26,961 bases of DNA from assembly GCA_002418185.1 (NCBI GenBank), contig DIDN01000100.1, forward strand, positions 1-26,961, read 5' to 3'. The position numbers and the translations under genes are program-made. This stretch comes from Deltaproteobacteria bacterium UBA5799 (GTDB lineage Bacteria > Desulfobacterota > GWC2-55-46). The notes under the pieces were generated by a model. That model was given only the letters and a program-made list of their open reading frames with translations, had not been told where the DNA came from and ran no database searches. Shown in pieces: positions 8,486 through 14,438 of the stretch (positions are counted from its first letter, which is position 1; the number at the start of each line of letters is the position of its first letter).

Positions 8486-8493
8486 GCCCGCTT
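8471..8493 (+). terminator. Hairpin overlapping the permease stop codon
   Basis: AAGCGGGC (8471-8478) and GCCCGCTT (8486-8493) form a perfect 8-base stem around a 7-base loop that contains the TAG stop. No T run follows on the plus strand, so it could be a weak terminator or an mRNA 3' stabiliser. It is directly followed by the promoter of the flavodiiron gene. Confidence 0.4.
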
Positions 8494-8495
8494 CG

Positions 8496-8523
8496 TTGAA
8501 AAAAACGGGCCCTGTGGTATGAA
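8496..8523 (+). promoter_or_regulatory. Sigma-70 promoter for the flavodiiron gene
   Basis: TTGAAA (8496-8501), a 16-base spacer and TATGAA (8518-8523) match consensus at five and four of six positions. The predicted start near 8530 leaves a leader of about 32 bases that includes AAGGAGG before the ATG at 8562. Confidence 0.55.
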
Positions 8524-8561
8524 TCCAGGGACCGGGACCGCAACTCAAGGAAGGAGGAACG

Positions 8562-9740
8562 ATGGAACCCAGGAAGATAACCGAAGGGGTCTTTTGGGCC
8601 GGGGCTGTCGACAGGGACAGGCGGCTCTTCGATTCCCTCATACCTCTGCCGGACGGCACGAGCTACAACGCATACATCGTCGAAGGGACCGAAAAGACCG
8701 CCCTCCTCGACACCGTAGACCCCTCCAAAGCAAACGAGCTGATGGCCAGACTCGAAAAAATCGCCAGGATAGACTACATCGTCGCGCACCACGCGGAGCA
8801 GGACCACTCTGGCGCGCTGCCGGCGGTGCTCGATAAATACAGGGAAGCTACGGTGTTGACAAGCCCCAAGGGCAGGGACCTCCTCATGGACCACCTCCAC
8901 ATACCCGAAAGCCGCATAAGGACAGTCGCGGACGGCGAGAAGCTTTCCCTCGGCGGCAAGACGCTCGAGTTCATACACACGCCCTGGGTGCACTGGCCGG
9001 AGACGATGTCCACCTACCTCGGAGAGGACGGCATCCTCTTCAGCTGCGACCTCTTCGGCTCTCACCTTTCGTTTTCAGGCATATATATTGAAGACGAGCA
9101 GAAGGTCTGCGAGGCCTCGAAGAGGTACTTTTCAGAAGTCATGATGCCCTTCAGGCCGACCATAAAGAAGCACCTCGAGCGCTTCGCCAAATACGACATA
9201 AAGGCCATAGCCCCGAGCCACGGCCCTGTCTACAAAGACCCCCGCTGCATAATGGCCTCTCACGCCGAGTGGGTCTCGGACAGGGTGAGAAACAGCGCGG
9301 TCATAGCCTTTGCCTCCATGCACGGCTCAACCGAGGCGCTCGCGGAGGCGCTCTCCGAGGCCCTCTGGAGAAACGGGGTGGAGGTAGAGGTCTTCAACCT
9401 CGCGCACGCGGACACCGGTAAGCTCGCAATGTCGCTCGTGGACGCGGCGACGATAGTGATAGGCTCTCCGACCGTCCTCGGCGGGGCGCACCCGCTCGCG
9501 GTCTCAGCCGCCTTCCTCGTTAACGCGCTGCGTCCCAAGCTGAGGTTCGCGTCCGTCATCGGCTCGCTCGGCTGGGGCGGCAAGATGCCAGAGCAGCTCA
9601 AGGGCAACCTCGCCAACCTCAAGGCCGAGATGCTCGACCCTGTGCTCGTAAAAGGGAAGCCCAGGGAGGCGGACCTCGCCGAGATAGAAAAACTCGCCGG
9701 AACAATAGCATCTAAACACAAGGAAGCCGGGCTCTTTTAG
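8562..9740 (+). CDS. A-type flavodiiron protein (oxygen/nitric oxide reductase)
   Basis: This soluble enzyme would reduce O2 to water or NO to N2O, protecting an anaerobic or microaerophilic cell. It has 392 residues in the class-A layout. An N-terminal metallo-beta-lactamase domain carries a diiron site whose expected ligands are all visible: His77, Glu79 and Asp81 with His82 in HAEQDH, His144 in WVHWPETM, Asp163 in FSCDLFG, and His220 in PSHGP. From about residue 245 a flavodoxin domain has the FMN loop ASMHGSTEALA and GSPTVLGG. There is no C-terminal rubredoxin or NADH-oxidase domain, and no rubredoxin gene is adjacent, so its electron donor is encoded elsewhere. AAGGAGG precedes the ATG. 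Oxygen and NO preference cannot be told from these residues. Confidence 0.96.
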   Translation: MEPRKITEGVFWAGAVDRDRRLFDSLIPLPDGTSYNAYIVEGTEKTALLDTVDPSKANELMARLEKIARIDYIVAHHAEQDHSGALPAVLDKYREATVLTSPKGRDLLMDHLHIPESRIRTVADGEKLSLGGKTLEFIHTPWVHWPETMSTYLGEDGILFSCDLFGSHLSFSGIYIEDEQKVCEASKRYFSEVMMPFRPTIKKHLERFAKYDIKAIAPSHGPVYKDPRCIMASHAEWVSDRVRNSAVIAFASMHGSTEALAEALSEALWRNGVEVEVFNLAHADTGKLAMSLVDAATIVIGSPTVLGGAHPLAVSAAFLVNALRPKLRFASVIGSLGWGGKMPEQLKGNLANLKAEMLDPVLVKGKPREADLAEIEKLAGTIASKHKEAGLF

Positions 9741-9762
9741 GTTGCGGAAAAAGTCCAGGAGC

Positions 9763-9801
9763 TGTCATTCTGAGGAGTCGAAGGCGACGAAGAATCTCGT
9801 A
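9763..9801 (+). repeat. Dispersed repeat, TGTCATTCTGAG family, half element
   Basis: The segment begins TGTCATTCTGAG and ends GAAGAATCTCGTA, the same two blocks as the left half of the element at 14118. The middle is about eight bases longer here (GAGTCGAAGGCGAC). No matching right half with CTCAGAATGACA is present nearby, so this copy is a single arm. I recall related sequences as common dispersed intergenic repeats in bacteria. Confidence 0.6.
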
Positions 9802-9861
9802 GTCAATTGATTTAATCTCCAAAGGTTGTTTTCCAGCCGCTTGCGGCGCGGTTGTTCAACT

Positions 9862-9882
9862 CCTCCCCCTTGATGGGGGAGG
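9862..9882 (+). repeat. CCTCCCCC hairpin repeat
   Basis: CCTCCCCC and GGGGGAGG form a perfect 8-base stem with a 5-base loop, followed by CTGGGAGGGGG. It resembles in style the C5T3 hairpin at 14049-14067 and the C-rich 36-base repeat near 14235. It may be a REP-like unit. No T run follows, so it is a poor terminator. Confidence 0.45.
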
Positions 9883-9964
9883 CTGGGAGGGGGTGAAGAA
9901 ATCTCACCCGACCCTCAATTGATCGGCTAAAGAAGTGTGATTATTTTTTACGGGAGGGGCGCGG

Positions 9965-10384
9965 ATGAAATCATTCAGGAAGGAGCTTTACTTCGATATC
10001 CCGGAAAGGGTCGGGTTCGTGAACATCACCCCGAAGGTCGATGAGTGCCTGAGAGAAAGCGGCATAAGCGAAGGGCTCGTGCTCGTAAACTCCATGCACA
10101 TCACTTCGTCGGTCTTCATTAACGACGACGAGCGAGGGCTGCATAACGATTTCAGGGTGTGGCTTGAGAAGCTCGCCCCGCACGAGCCCGTCTCAGGCTA
10201 CAGGCACAACGACACGGGCGAGGACAACGCCGACGCGCATTTGAAAAGGACCGTCATGGGCCGCGAGGTCCTTGTCGCCGTAACGGGCGGCAGGCTTGAC
10301 TTCGGCACCTGGGAACGGATATTCTACGGCGAGTTCGACGGCAGGCGCAGGAAAAGGGTGCTTGTGAAGATAATCGGGGAGTAG
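9965..10384 (+). CDS. yjbQ: YjbQ/UPF0047 family protein
   Basis: This is a small soluble protein of 139 residues, the full family length. The fold signature is clear: NITPKVDECLRESGI, a VLVNSMHITSSVFINDDERGL block, RHNDTGEDNADAHLKR with the conserved His/Asp/Asn cluster, and a C-terminal GTWERIFYGEFDG. Some members complement thiamine phosphate synthase mutants weakly, and the databases therefore call the family secondary thiamine-phosphate synthase. The physiological role is unsettled. GGGAGGGG lies before the ATG. The transporter gene begins 7 bases after the stop, so the two are co-transcribed. That pairing with a nucleoside transporter could hint at nucleoside or thiamine-precursor salvage, which is only an inference. 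Confidence 0.93.
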   Translation: MKSFRKELYFDIPERVGFVNITPKVDECLRESGISEGLVLVNSMHITSSVFINDDERGLHNDFRVWLEKLAPHEPVSGYRHNDTGEDNADAHLKRTVMGREVLVAVTGGRLDFGTWERIFYGEFDGRRRKRVLVKIIGE

Positions 10385-10391
10385 CCGCGTT

Positions 10392-11588
10392 TTGGAGAAG
10401 CTTTTCGGCCTTGCAGGGCTTTTTGTATTCCTTCTCATGGCATGGGGCTTGAGCAGCGCCCGGAGGTCGATAAACTGGAGGCTCGTCGCCTGGGGCGTGG
10501 GGCTCCAGGCCCTTTTCGCGGTCGTCATACTCAAGACAGGGCCGGGCCTCCTGGTCTTCGATTTCGCCCGGGTAGTGATGACGGGCCTCCTCGATTTCAC
10601 GGACATCGGCTCGCAATTCCTCTTCGGGAGCCTCACGACCGACCTCAATATCGGGGCGGTACTCGCCTTCAAGGTGCTCCCGGTCATAATCTTCGTATCC
10701 TCCCTCATGGGCATACTCTATTACCTGAGGGTCGTCCAGCTCATAGTCGCGGGCATGGCCTGGGTCATGGAGCGCACCATGAAGGCCTCGGGAGTTGAGG
10801 CGTTCATGACTTCGGCCTTCGTCTTCATGGGCATCGAGGCCGTGTCAGGGGCGAGGGAATATTTCCGGCGGATGACCGCTTCAGAGGTCTTCGCGGTGAT
10901 GACGGCCTTCATGTCAACGATAGCGGGTAGCGTCATGGCCGTTTACGCGAGCTTCGGCGCAAGCCCCGGCCACCTTCTGGCCGCCTCTGTCATGAGCGCG
11001 CCTGCGGCACTGGTAATGGCCAAGCTCATGCTCCCGGAGACTGAGAAGATAGTGGAGACGGTCGAGGGCAGGGTATTCTTCCGCAGCGATGACGCCAACA
11101 TAATAGAAGCCGCGGCGAACGGCGCATCAGAGGGCGTGAAGCTTGCCGCGACGATAGGCGCGATGCTCCTTGCCTTCGTGGCCCTAATCGGCATGGCCAA
11201 CCACTTCCTCGGCTATGTAGGCACATCCTTTGAGGAGATATCGGGTTATGTGTTCACGCCTTTCGCTTTCCTCATGGGAGTGCCCTGGGAGGACTGCTTC
11301 AAGGTGGGGGAGCTTCTCGGCATAAAGATAGTCTTTAACGAGTTCATATCCTACCAGCGGATGCAGGGGATGATAGAGGCCGGGGCTTTACAGCCCCGCT
11401 CCATCGCCATTGCCACATATGCGCTATGCAGCTTCGCCAACTTCGGGTCCATCGCAATCCTCATCGGCGGCATAGGTTCCATCGCGCCTGAGAGGAAAAA
11501 GGAGATCGCACGGCTGAGCTTGAAGGCCCTTGCCGCCGGGGTGCTCGCAAGCTTCACGACCGCGACGATAGCGGGGATGCTGCTGTAA
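10392..11588 (+). CDS. Concentrative nucleoside transporter (CNT/NupC family)
   Basis: This inner-membrane symporter would import nucleosides with H+ or Na+. It has 398 residues, the usual length for bacterial CNTs. The start is TTG at 10392, with GGGGAG about 10 bases upstream inside the end of yjbQ. The first ATG in frame would remove the first helix. The N-terminal helices (LFGLAGLFVFLLMAWGLSS, SINWRLVAWGVGLQ) form the Nucleos_tra2_N region. A gate-like central part has VFMGIEAVSGAREYF. The C-terminal half holds NHFLGYVGTSFEEISGYVF, PWEDCFKVGELLGIKIVFNEFISY (key FNEF) and CSFANFGSIAILIGGIG, which match the NEFVAY and SFAN-G signatures. No nucleoside-regulator site was recognised. Confidence 0.93.
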   Translation: MEKLFGLAGLFVFLLMAWGLSSARRSINWRLVAWGVGLQALFAVVILKTGPGLLVFDFARVVMTGLLDFTDIGSQFLFGSLTTDLNIGAVLAFKVLPVIIFVSSLMGILYYLRVVQLIVAGMAWVMERTMKASGVEAFMTSAFVFMGIEAVSGAREYFRRMTASEVFAVMTAFMSTIAGSVMAVYASFGASPGHLLAASVMSAPAALVMAKLMLPETEKIVETVEGRVFFRSDDANIIEAAANGASEGVKLAATIGAMLLAFVALIGMANHFLGYVGTSFEEISGYVFTPFAFLMGVPWEDCFKVGELLGIKIVFNEFISYQRMQGMIEAGALQPRSIAIATYALCSFANFGSIAILIGGIGSIAPERKKEIARLSLKALAAGVLASFTTATIAGMLL

Positions 11589-11598
11589 GTTAATCAAA

Positions 11599-11631
11599 TG
11601 TAGGGTGCGCTCTGCGCACCACTCATTTGAA
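11599..11631 (+). repeat. REP-like hairpin, copy 1
   Basis: The unit starts TGTAGGG and contains GGTGCGC (11604-11610), TCT, GCGCACC (11614-11620), a perfect 7-base stem, then ACTCATTTGA. It lies between the transporter gene and the RAYT remnant. The spacing to copy 2 is 46 bases start to start. Confidence 0.7.
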
Positions 11632-11644
11632 TCGCTTGAGTATT

Positions 11645-11677
11645 TGTAGGGCGCGCTCTGCGCACCATTCATTTTGA
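11645..11677 (+). repeat. REP-like hairpin, copy 2
   Basis: This is the same unit as 11599-11631, with TGTAGGGCGCGCTCTGCGCA in place of the copy 1 form, so one stem pair is lost. The tail ATTCATTTTGA also matches apart from a single-base indel. It ends 26 bases before the RAYT start. Placement beside a RAYT gene is typical of REP/REPIN sequences. Confidence 0.7.
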
Positions 11678-11702
11678 ACCGTTTGAATTTTCAAGGTTTG
11701 AT

Positions 11703-11912
11703 ATGCCGCATTACAGAAGAGCGCGAGGTGGTAGCACATATTTTTTCACGGTGGTTACTTACATGCGCCAGCCTATCCTGTGCCTTGATGAATCATTGGA
11801 GGCTTTCGATGATATAACTCGCGAGGTGCGGCGCGACTGGCCTTTCGATGTAAGGGCATGGGTCGTTTTGCCGGACCACATTCATGCAATCTGGGAGCTT
11901 CCGGACAGCTAA
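11703..11912 (+). pseudogene. Truncated REP-associated tyrosine transposase (RAYT, Y1_Tnp)
   Basis: The 69 residues match the N-terminal part of RAYT/TnpA-REP proteins: MPHYRRARGGSTYFFTVVTY, then FDVRAWVVLPDHIHAIWELP, where HIH is the HUH metal-binding motif. Intact proteins are about 150-230 residues and need a later catalytic tyrosine. Here the frame stops at TAA (11910-11912) just after WELPD. The following DNA is AT-rich and shows no continuation in the frames I read. The gene is therefore inactive and was cut at about 11905. Intact copies elsewhere in the genome could still mobilise the flanking REP-like hairpins. Family known; the truncation is seen directly. Confidence 0.85.
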
Positions 11913-11993
11913 ATGATAAAGGATAGTGTTATGCAAGCAAGAGACTTGATGATTAGGGATTTGAGAAATGAAATTACTCAGATAAAAAAATGA
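11913..11993 (+). pseudogene. 26-codon relic of a gene coupled to the 11990 membrane protein
   Basis: Directly after the RAYT stop, in the same frame, an ATG opens 26 codons (MIKDSVMQARDLMIRDLRNE, then ITQIKK). Its TGA overlaps the ATG of the membrane protein gene as ATGA. It is polar, probably helical, and AT-rich like the gene after it and unlike the RAYT. The four-base overlap is the usual mark of translational coupling, so this reads as the C-terminus of an upstream partner whose 5' part was lost at the junction. A free-standing leader peptide is the alternative. Confidence 0.4.
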
Positions 11994-12532
11994 AATTAGA
12001 ATGCATTTCAATATCAGCCCTTGAACAATATCTTTATAAATTAGATGCTTATATAGAAAAGAGTGGAAAACTTGATAAGCAGCAATCAGATGCTCAGCTT
12101 GCTTTATTCAGGGCAGAGCTTGAAAGGAACTTGGCATATTACAAGGCTGTGCAAGAACATTCAATTGAGGTGCTTCGTTCTGTTTTCTCTTTCGCCCAAG
12201 TAGCTCTCAAAAGCAGTATGCTTATTAATGGGGGTGCTGCAGCTGGATTATTGGCATTTATCGGTAAAATTTGGAATCAATCTATTCCGCAGGAAGCCAG
12301 CAGCTCATTAACGCTTTCAATACTGCTATTTTCATTTGGAGTATTGGCATCTGCACTCGGAACTGTATTTTCTTACTTTACGCAATATTCATACACTAGA
12401 GAATGGAGCAAATGGGCCGGTTTTTTTCATATCTTTACAGTGTTCCTTGTAATTGGTTCATTCATGCTTTTTGGCATTGCAACATATAAAGCATATTTGA
12501 CATTTGCTATCCATTTAAGTCAGGTAGGTTAA
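11990..12532 (+). CDS. AT-rich islet gene: three-TM membrane protein of unknown function
   Basis: I do not recognise this family. The protein has 180 residues. A cytoplasmic N-terminal helical part (about 1-65, with SALEQYLYKLDAYI and FRAELERNLAYYKAVQEHS) is followed by three hydrophobic segments at about residues 73-92, 102-126 and 142-168. Base composition is strikingly unlike the window: the 60 bases at 12001-12060 contain 15 G/C and those at 12181-12240 contain 27. Codons such as TTA, AAA and AAT replace the AGG/ATA/CTC habit of neighbours. This indicates recent transfer. It starts in an ATGA overlap with the relic at 11913, and its TAA lies inside a hairpin. A role in a mobile two-gene module is possible but unproven. 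Confidence 0.7.
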   Translation: MKLECISISALEQYLYKLDAYIEKSGKLDKQQSDAQLALFRAELERNLAYYKAVQEHSIEVLRSVFSFAQVALKSSMLINGGAAAGLLAFIGKIWNQSIPQEASSSLTLSILLFSFGVLASALGTVFSYFTQYSYTREWSKWAGFFHIFTVFLVIGSFMLFGIATYKAYLTFAIHLSQVG

Positions 12533-12541
12533 CGAAACCTA
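12525..12541 (+). repeat. Hairpin at the 3' edge of the AT-rich islet
   Basis: TAGGTT and AACCTA form a perfect 6-base stem around AACGA, followed by ACCCAACAAA. The islet gene's stop codon lies in it. The pattern resembles degenerate copies of the common GTTGGGTTTCG-type dispersed repeats, from memory only. It could mark the right boundary of the insertion. Confidence 0.4.
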
Positions 12542-12592
12542 ACCCAACAAATACGCTTCATTATTCCTCCTCACCCGCAACACGCCACCTGC

Positions 12593-13399
12593 TCAGCTTC
12601 CCCCCATAGCCACATTAATCTGCTTTTGTAAGTCGAACATCGGCTGGGGGTTGACGTTTATGAGGCCGCGGCGGCCTGCGCCGCTCCGGTCGAGGTCGGC
12701 TATCAGCATGATTACCGCCGAAAAGGCGAGCGAGAGCACCAGGACAAGAGTCCAGCTTACCTTGTCCGATGTGCCAAGAAGGGCGCCTACCCCGAACATC
12801 GAGAGGATAATCAGGCAGTAGAGCGCGGCCCACATGGGCCAGGGTATGCGGTAGGTAAGGCCCACGGTCACGCGCTTTGTCTGTATGTCGAACATCTCGT
12901 TAAGCGAGCTTATGAATAGCGCCACAATCGGCGCGTTCTTGTGGTCCATCTTGGCAATGGCCGCCGCGTGCCGCCACATGATCTCATGCAAACGGTCCGA
13001 TTCCTCAATCGCCTCCAGGACCTCCCCTGGGTGGCTTACAAGCTTGACGCGTATATCGACATACTCCCTGAGTAGCTCGCGCATATCGGAGCGGTGCGGC
13101 TCGGGTAGGAAATCGGCCCTCAGGAACGTCGTGCCAATGGAGTTGGCCTCGTCCAATAACAGGTGCTTTCTCGCGTCAAAACGGGTGAGCGAAAGACCGA
13201 AGGTGAACGCCAGTATGAACGCCAGCAGGCCTATGGTCGCGCCTATTATGGTATTGAAGTCGGCTTCTTCGCCTTCTTTTGCGCGCTTCTTTCTGTAGCG
13301 GGAGAAGAGGATGCCCGCGTAGATGGCGAGGATGACTATTGCGACAGTCAACGCAAAGGTAAGCCAGAGAGGGACAAGGTCCATGATATGCATGGTCAC
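12593..13399 (-). CDS. DUF4239/bestrophin-like membrane protein
   Basis: This inner-membrane protein has 268 residues. I favour the GTG at 13399, because AGGAG lies 8 bases upstream. The ATG at 13393 is 14 bases from it. Two N-terminal membrane helices (about 9-30 and 52-72) are followed by the family's diagnostic run: FGLSLTRFDARKHLLLDEAN, then IGTTFLRADFLPEPHRSDM. A helical soluble region and two further helices (about 190-232) follow. The C-terminus NVNPQPMFDLQKQI is typical. DUF4239 members are called bestrophin-like ion channels by remote similarity, but no function is established. It lies downstream of the SnoaL-like gene on the same strand with 192 bases between them. Confidence 0.8.
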   Translation of the reverse strand: MTMHIMDLVPLWLTFALTVAIVILAIYAGILFSRYRKKRAKEGEEADFNTIIGATIGLLAFILAFTFGLSLTRFDARKHLLLDEANSIGTTFLRADFLPEPHRSDMRELLREYVDIRVKLVSHPGEVLEAIEESDRLHEIMWRHAAAIAKMDHKNAPIVALFISSLNEMFDIQTKRVTVGLTYRIPWPMWAALYCLIILSMFGVGALLGTSDKVSWTLVLVLSLAFSAVIMLIADLDRSGAGRRGLINVNPQPMFDLQKQINVAMGGS

Positions 13400-13516
13400 C
13401 TGGGATTCTCCTTTTTATAAGGACAGTCGGAAAAACCACTGCGAACACATGCATACCTGAAATTCCCCGTTCTGAGGGAGTATGGATGGGGGTGAGCCTT
13501 CGGATAATCTCTCCGG

Positions 13517-13537
13517 CCACGCTTTGGCAAAGAGTGG
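13517..13537. promoter_or_regulatory. 21-base dyad, possible operator
   Basis: CCAC-G-CTTTG-G-CAAAG-A-GTGG is an odd palindrome with one mismatched pair (G13521/A13533). The single-base centre argues for a protein-binding site rather than an RNA hairpin. It lies 118 bases upstream of the DUF4239-like start, in the gap after the SnoaL-like gene. Confidence 0.35.
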
Positions 13538-13591
13538 AATTTCGAAAGCCGGAATGGGCCGGACAGATTAAATTAAGCCGACTTATTCAAG

Positions 13592-14023
13592 CTAAACATC
13601 CTCCCCCACCACCCTGACCGCCCCGACCTCCAAAAGAGGAAATAGCAGGTTCGCCGCGCCGCCGTGCTCTACTATTCGGCCGTTAACCACCCGGTCTACG
13701 TTCACCCCGGTGAAGGTTACAGGCTTATCGGTCGGCTTCATGCCGAGCCACGACCCCTTATGCGTGCCTCTCGCAATTATCAATGATACCACCCATTCAC
13801 CCTCGGCTATCTGCCGCTCGACGGTGACACGGAGGTCGGGATAGGTCTCTCGGACTCCGATGATATGCGCCTTTGCCCCTTCGGTGCCCGCGGCGTGCCT
13901 TTTGCCGTCCTGCACCTCGACATATTCCGGCGAGATGAAATGTTCAATCGACTCCAGATTCCCGGTGCTCACTACCTCTTCATAAAAGCGGCGTACAAGG
14001 AGCTTGTTTTCTTCCACCGACAT
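13592..14023 (-). CDS. SnoaL-like/ester-cyclase family protein
   Basis: This small soluble alpha+beta-barrel protein has 143 residues from the ATG at 14023. AGGG lies about 8 bases before that ATG, and the TTG two codons upstream is less likely. The pattern is that of the SnoaL/ester cyclase branch of the NTF2-like fold: ENKLLVRRFYEEVVSTGNLE, FISPEYVEV, a GAKAHIIGVRETYPDLRVTV block, IAEGEWVVSLIIARGTHKGS, TFTGVNVDRVVNGRIVEHGG. The usual ending DxxGLLxQLG is replaced by GGAANLLFPLLEVGAV, so the final helix differs. Members act on small hydrophobic ligands, but most genomic copies have no known substrate and no polyketide genes are nearby. It is flanked upstream by repeat DNA, including a hairpin 26 bases before the start codon. 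Confidence 0.85.
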   Translation of the reverse strand: MSVEENKLLVRRFYEEVVSTGNLESIEHFISPEYVEVQDGKRHAAGTEGAKAHIIGVRETYPDLRVTVERQIAEGEWVVSLIIARGTHKGSWLGMKPTDKPVTFTGVNVDRVVNGRIVEHGGAANLLFPLLEVGAVRVVGEDV

Positions 14024-14048
14024 CTGCAAGTCCCTAAGTTAATAATTT

Positions 14049-14067
14049 CCCCCTTTTCTAAAGGGGG
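14049..14067 (-). repeat. C5T3 hairpin in the SnoaL-like gene leader
   Basis: CCCCCTTT and AAAGGGGG form a perfect 8-base stem with a 3-base loop. It is 26-44 bases upstream of the SnoaL-like start codon, so it would sit in the leader if transcription begins further up. On the plus strand it is followed by ATTAAGGGG, so it is not a normal terminator. It resembles the core of the 36-base repeats at 14235 and 14403. Confidence 0.5.
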
Positions 14068-14117
14068 ATTAAGGGGTATTAATCAAGCTAAGGAAGGACT
14101 CGTTAATTCGCAAATGT

Positions 14118-14206
14118 TGTCATTCTGAGCGCAGCGAAGAATCTCGTATTTAGAAAAATAGAGAGTTACAAGGTTCTTCGGTCACTTACGCTCCCTCAGA
14201 ATGACA
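14118..14206. repeat. Palindromic MITE-like element, 12-base perfect terminal inverted repeats
   Basis: TGTCATTCTGAG (14118-14129) is matched by CTCAGAATGACA (14195-14206). Further in, GCGAAGAA on the left pairs with TTCTTCGG on the right, interrupted by a short unmatched stretch. The middle is AT-rich. The 89-base unit has no coding capacity. The left arm is shared with 9763-9801, which shows it is dispersed. Confidence 0.75.
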
Positions 14207-14234
14207 GAAAACGGAATAAACCCGGCCTTGCCTA

Positions 14235-14270
14235 AGTAATCTCCCCTTGCCCCTCTTTAGGAAAGAGGGG
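14235..14270 (+). repeat. 36-base direct repeat, copy A
   Basis: The copy starts AGTAATCTCCCCTTGCCCCT and ends TTTAGGAAAGAGGGG. It is identical over 36 bases to 14403-14438. It contains CCCCTCTTT/AAAGAGGGG, a 9-base perfect stem with a 4-base loop (AGGA less one pairing choice), so each copy can fold. Confidence 0.85.
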
Positions 14271-14347
14271 GATTTGAATCCGTTGAACTGCAATCATTCG
14301 ATGGACGAAAGTCCCGAAGCAACCTCAGGCTCTCGTATGAAGTCAAT

Positions 14348-14383
14348 GAGATTGCCGCGGAGCTAAGGCTCCTCGCAATGACA
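14348..14383 (-). repeat. CATTGCGAGGAG-type dispersed repeat
   Basis: Read on the minus strand it runs TGTCATTGCGAGGAGCCTTA and on to GCCGCGGCAATCTC-like sequence. From memory this is a common bacterial intergenic repeat, whose usual form carries GAGCGAAGCGACGCGGCAATCTC (core GCGGCAATCTC). It shares its TGTCATT start with the 14118 element but differs after it. Confidence 0.55.
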
Positions 14384-14402
14384 GGCGGCTGGTTCCTTAC
14401 CG

Positions 14403-14438
14403 AGTAATCTCCCCTTGCCCCTCTTTAGGAAAGAGGGG
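14403..14438 (+). repeat. 36-base direct repeat, copy B
   Basis: This is identical to 14235-14270 over 36 bases, 168 bases downstream. Flanks differ (GATTTGAATC after copy A, AATAGAGGGT after copy B). It ends 25 bases before the stop of the M29 gene, so it may lie in that gene's 3' transcript region. Confidence 0.85.

Larger units (their letters stand above)
9741..9964. other. Repeat-bearing intergenic region before yjbQ
   Basis: These 224 bases hold two repeat-like elements listed separately (9763-9801 and 9862-9882) and no gene. A modest promoter candidate for yjbQ is TTGATC at 9919-9924 followed after 17 bases by TATTTT at 9942-9947. A poly-T stretch sits just before the ribosome-binding site. 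Confidence 0.6.

Noticed and set aside
9741..9964. TPP riboswitch before yjbQ, suggested by its annotation as thiamine-related
   Set aside because: The conserved CTGAGA and ACCTGATCTGG-type blocks are absent. The CTGAGG seen belongs to the dispersed repeat.
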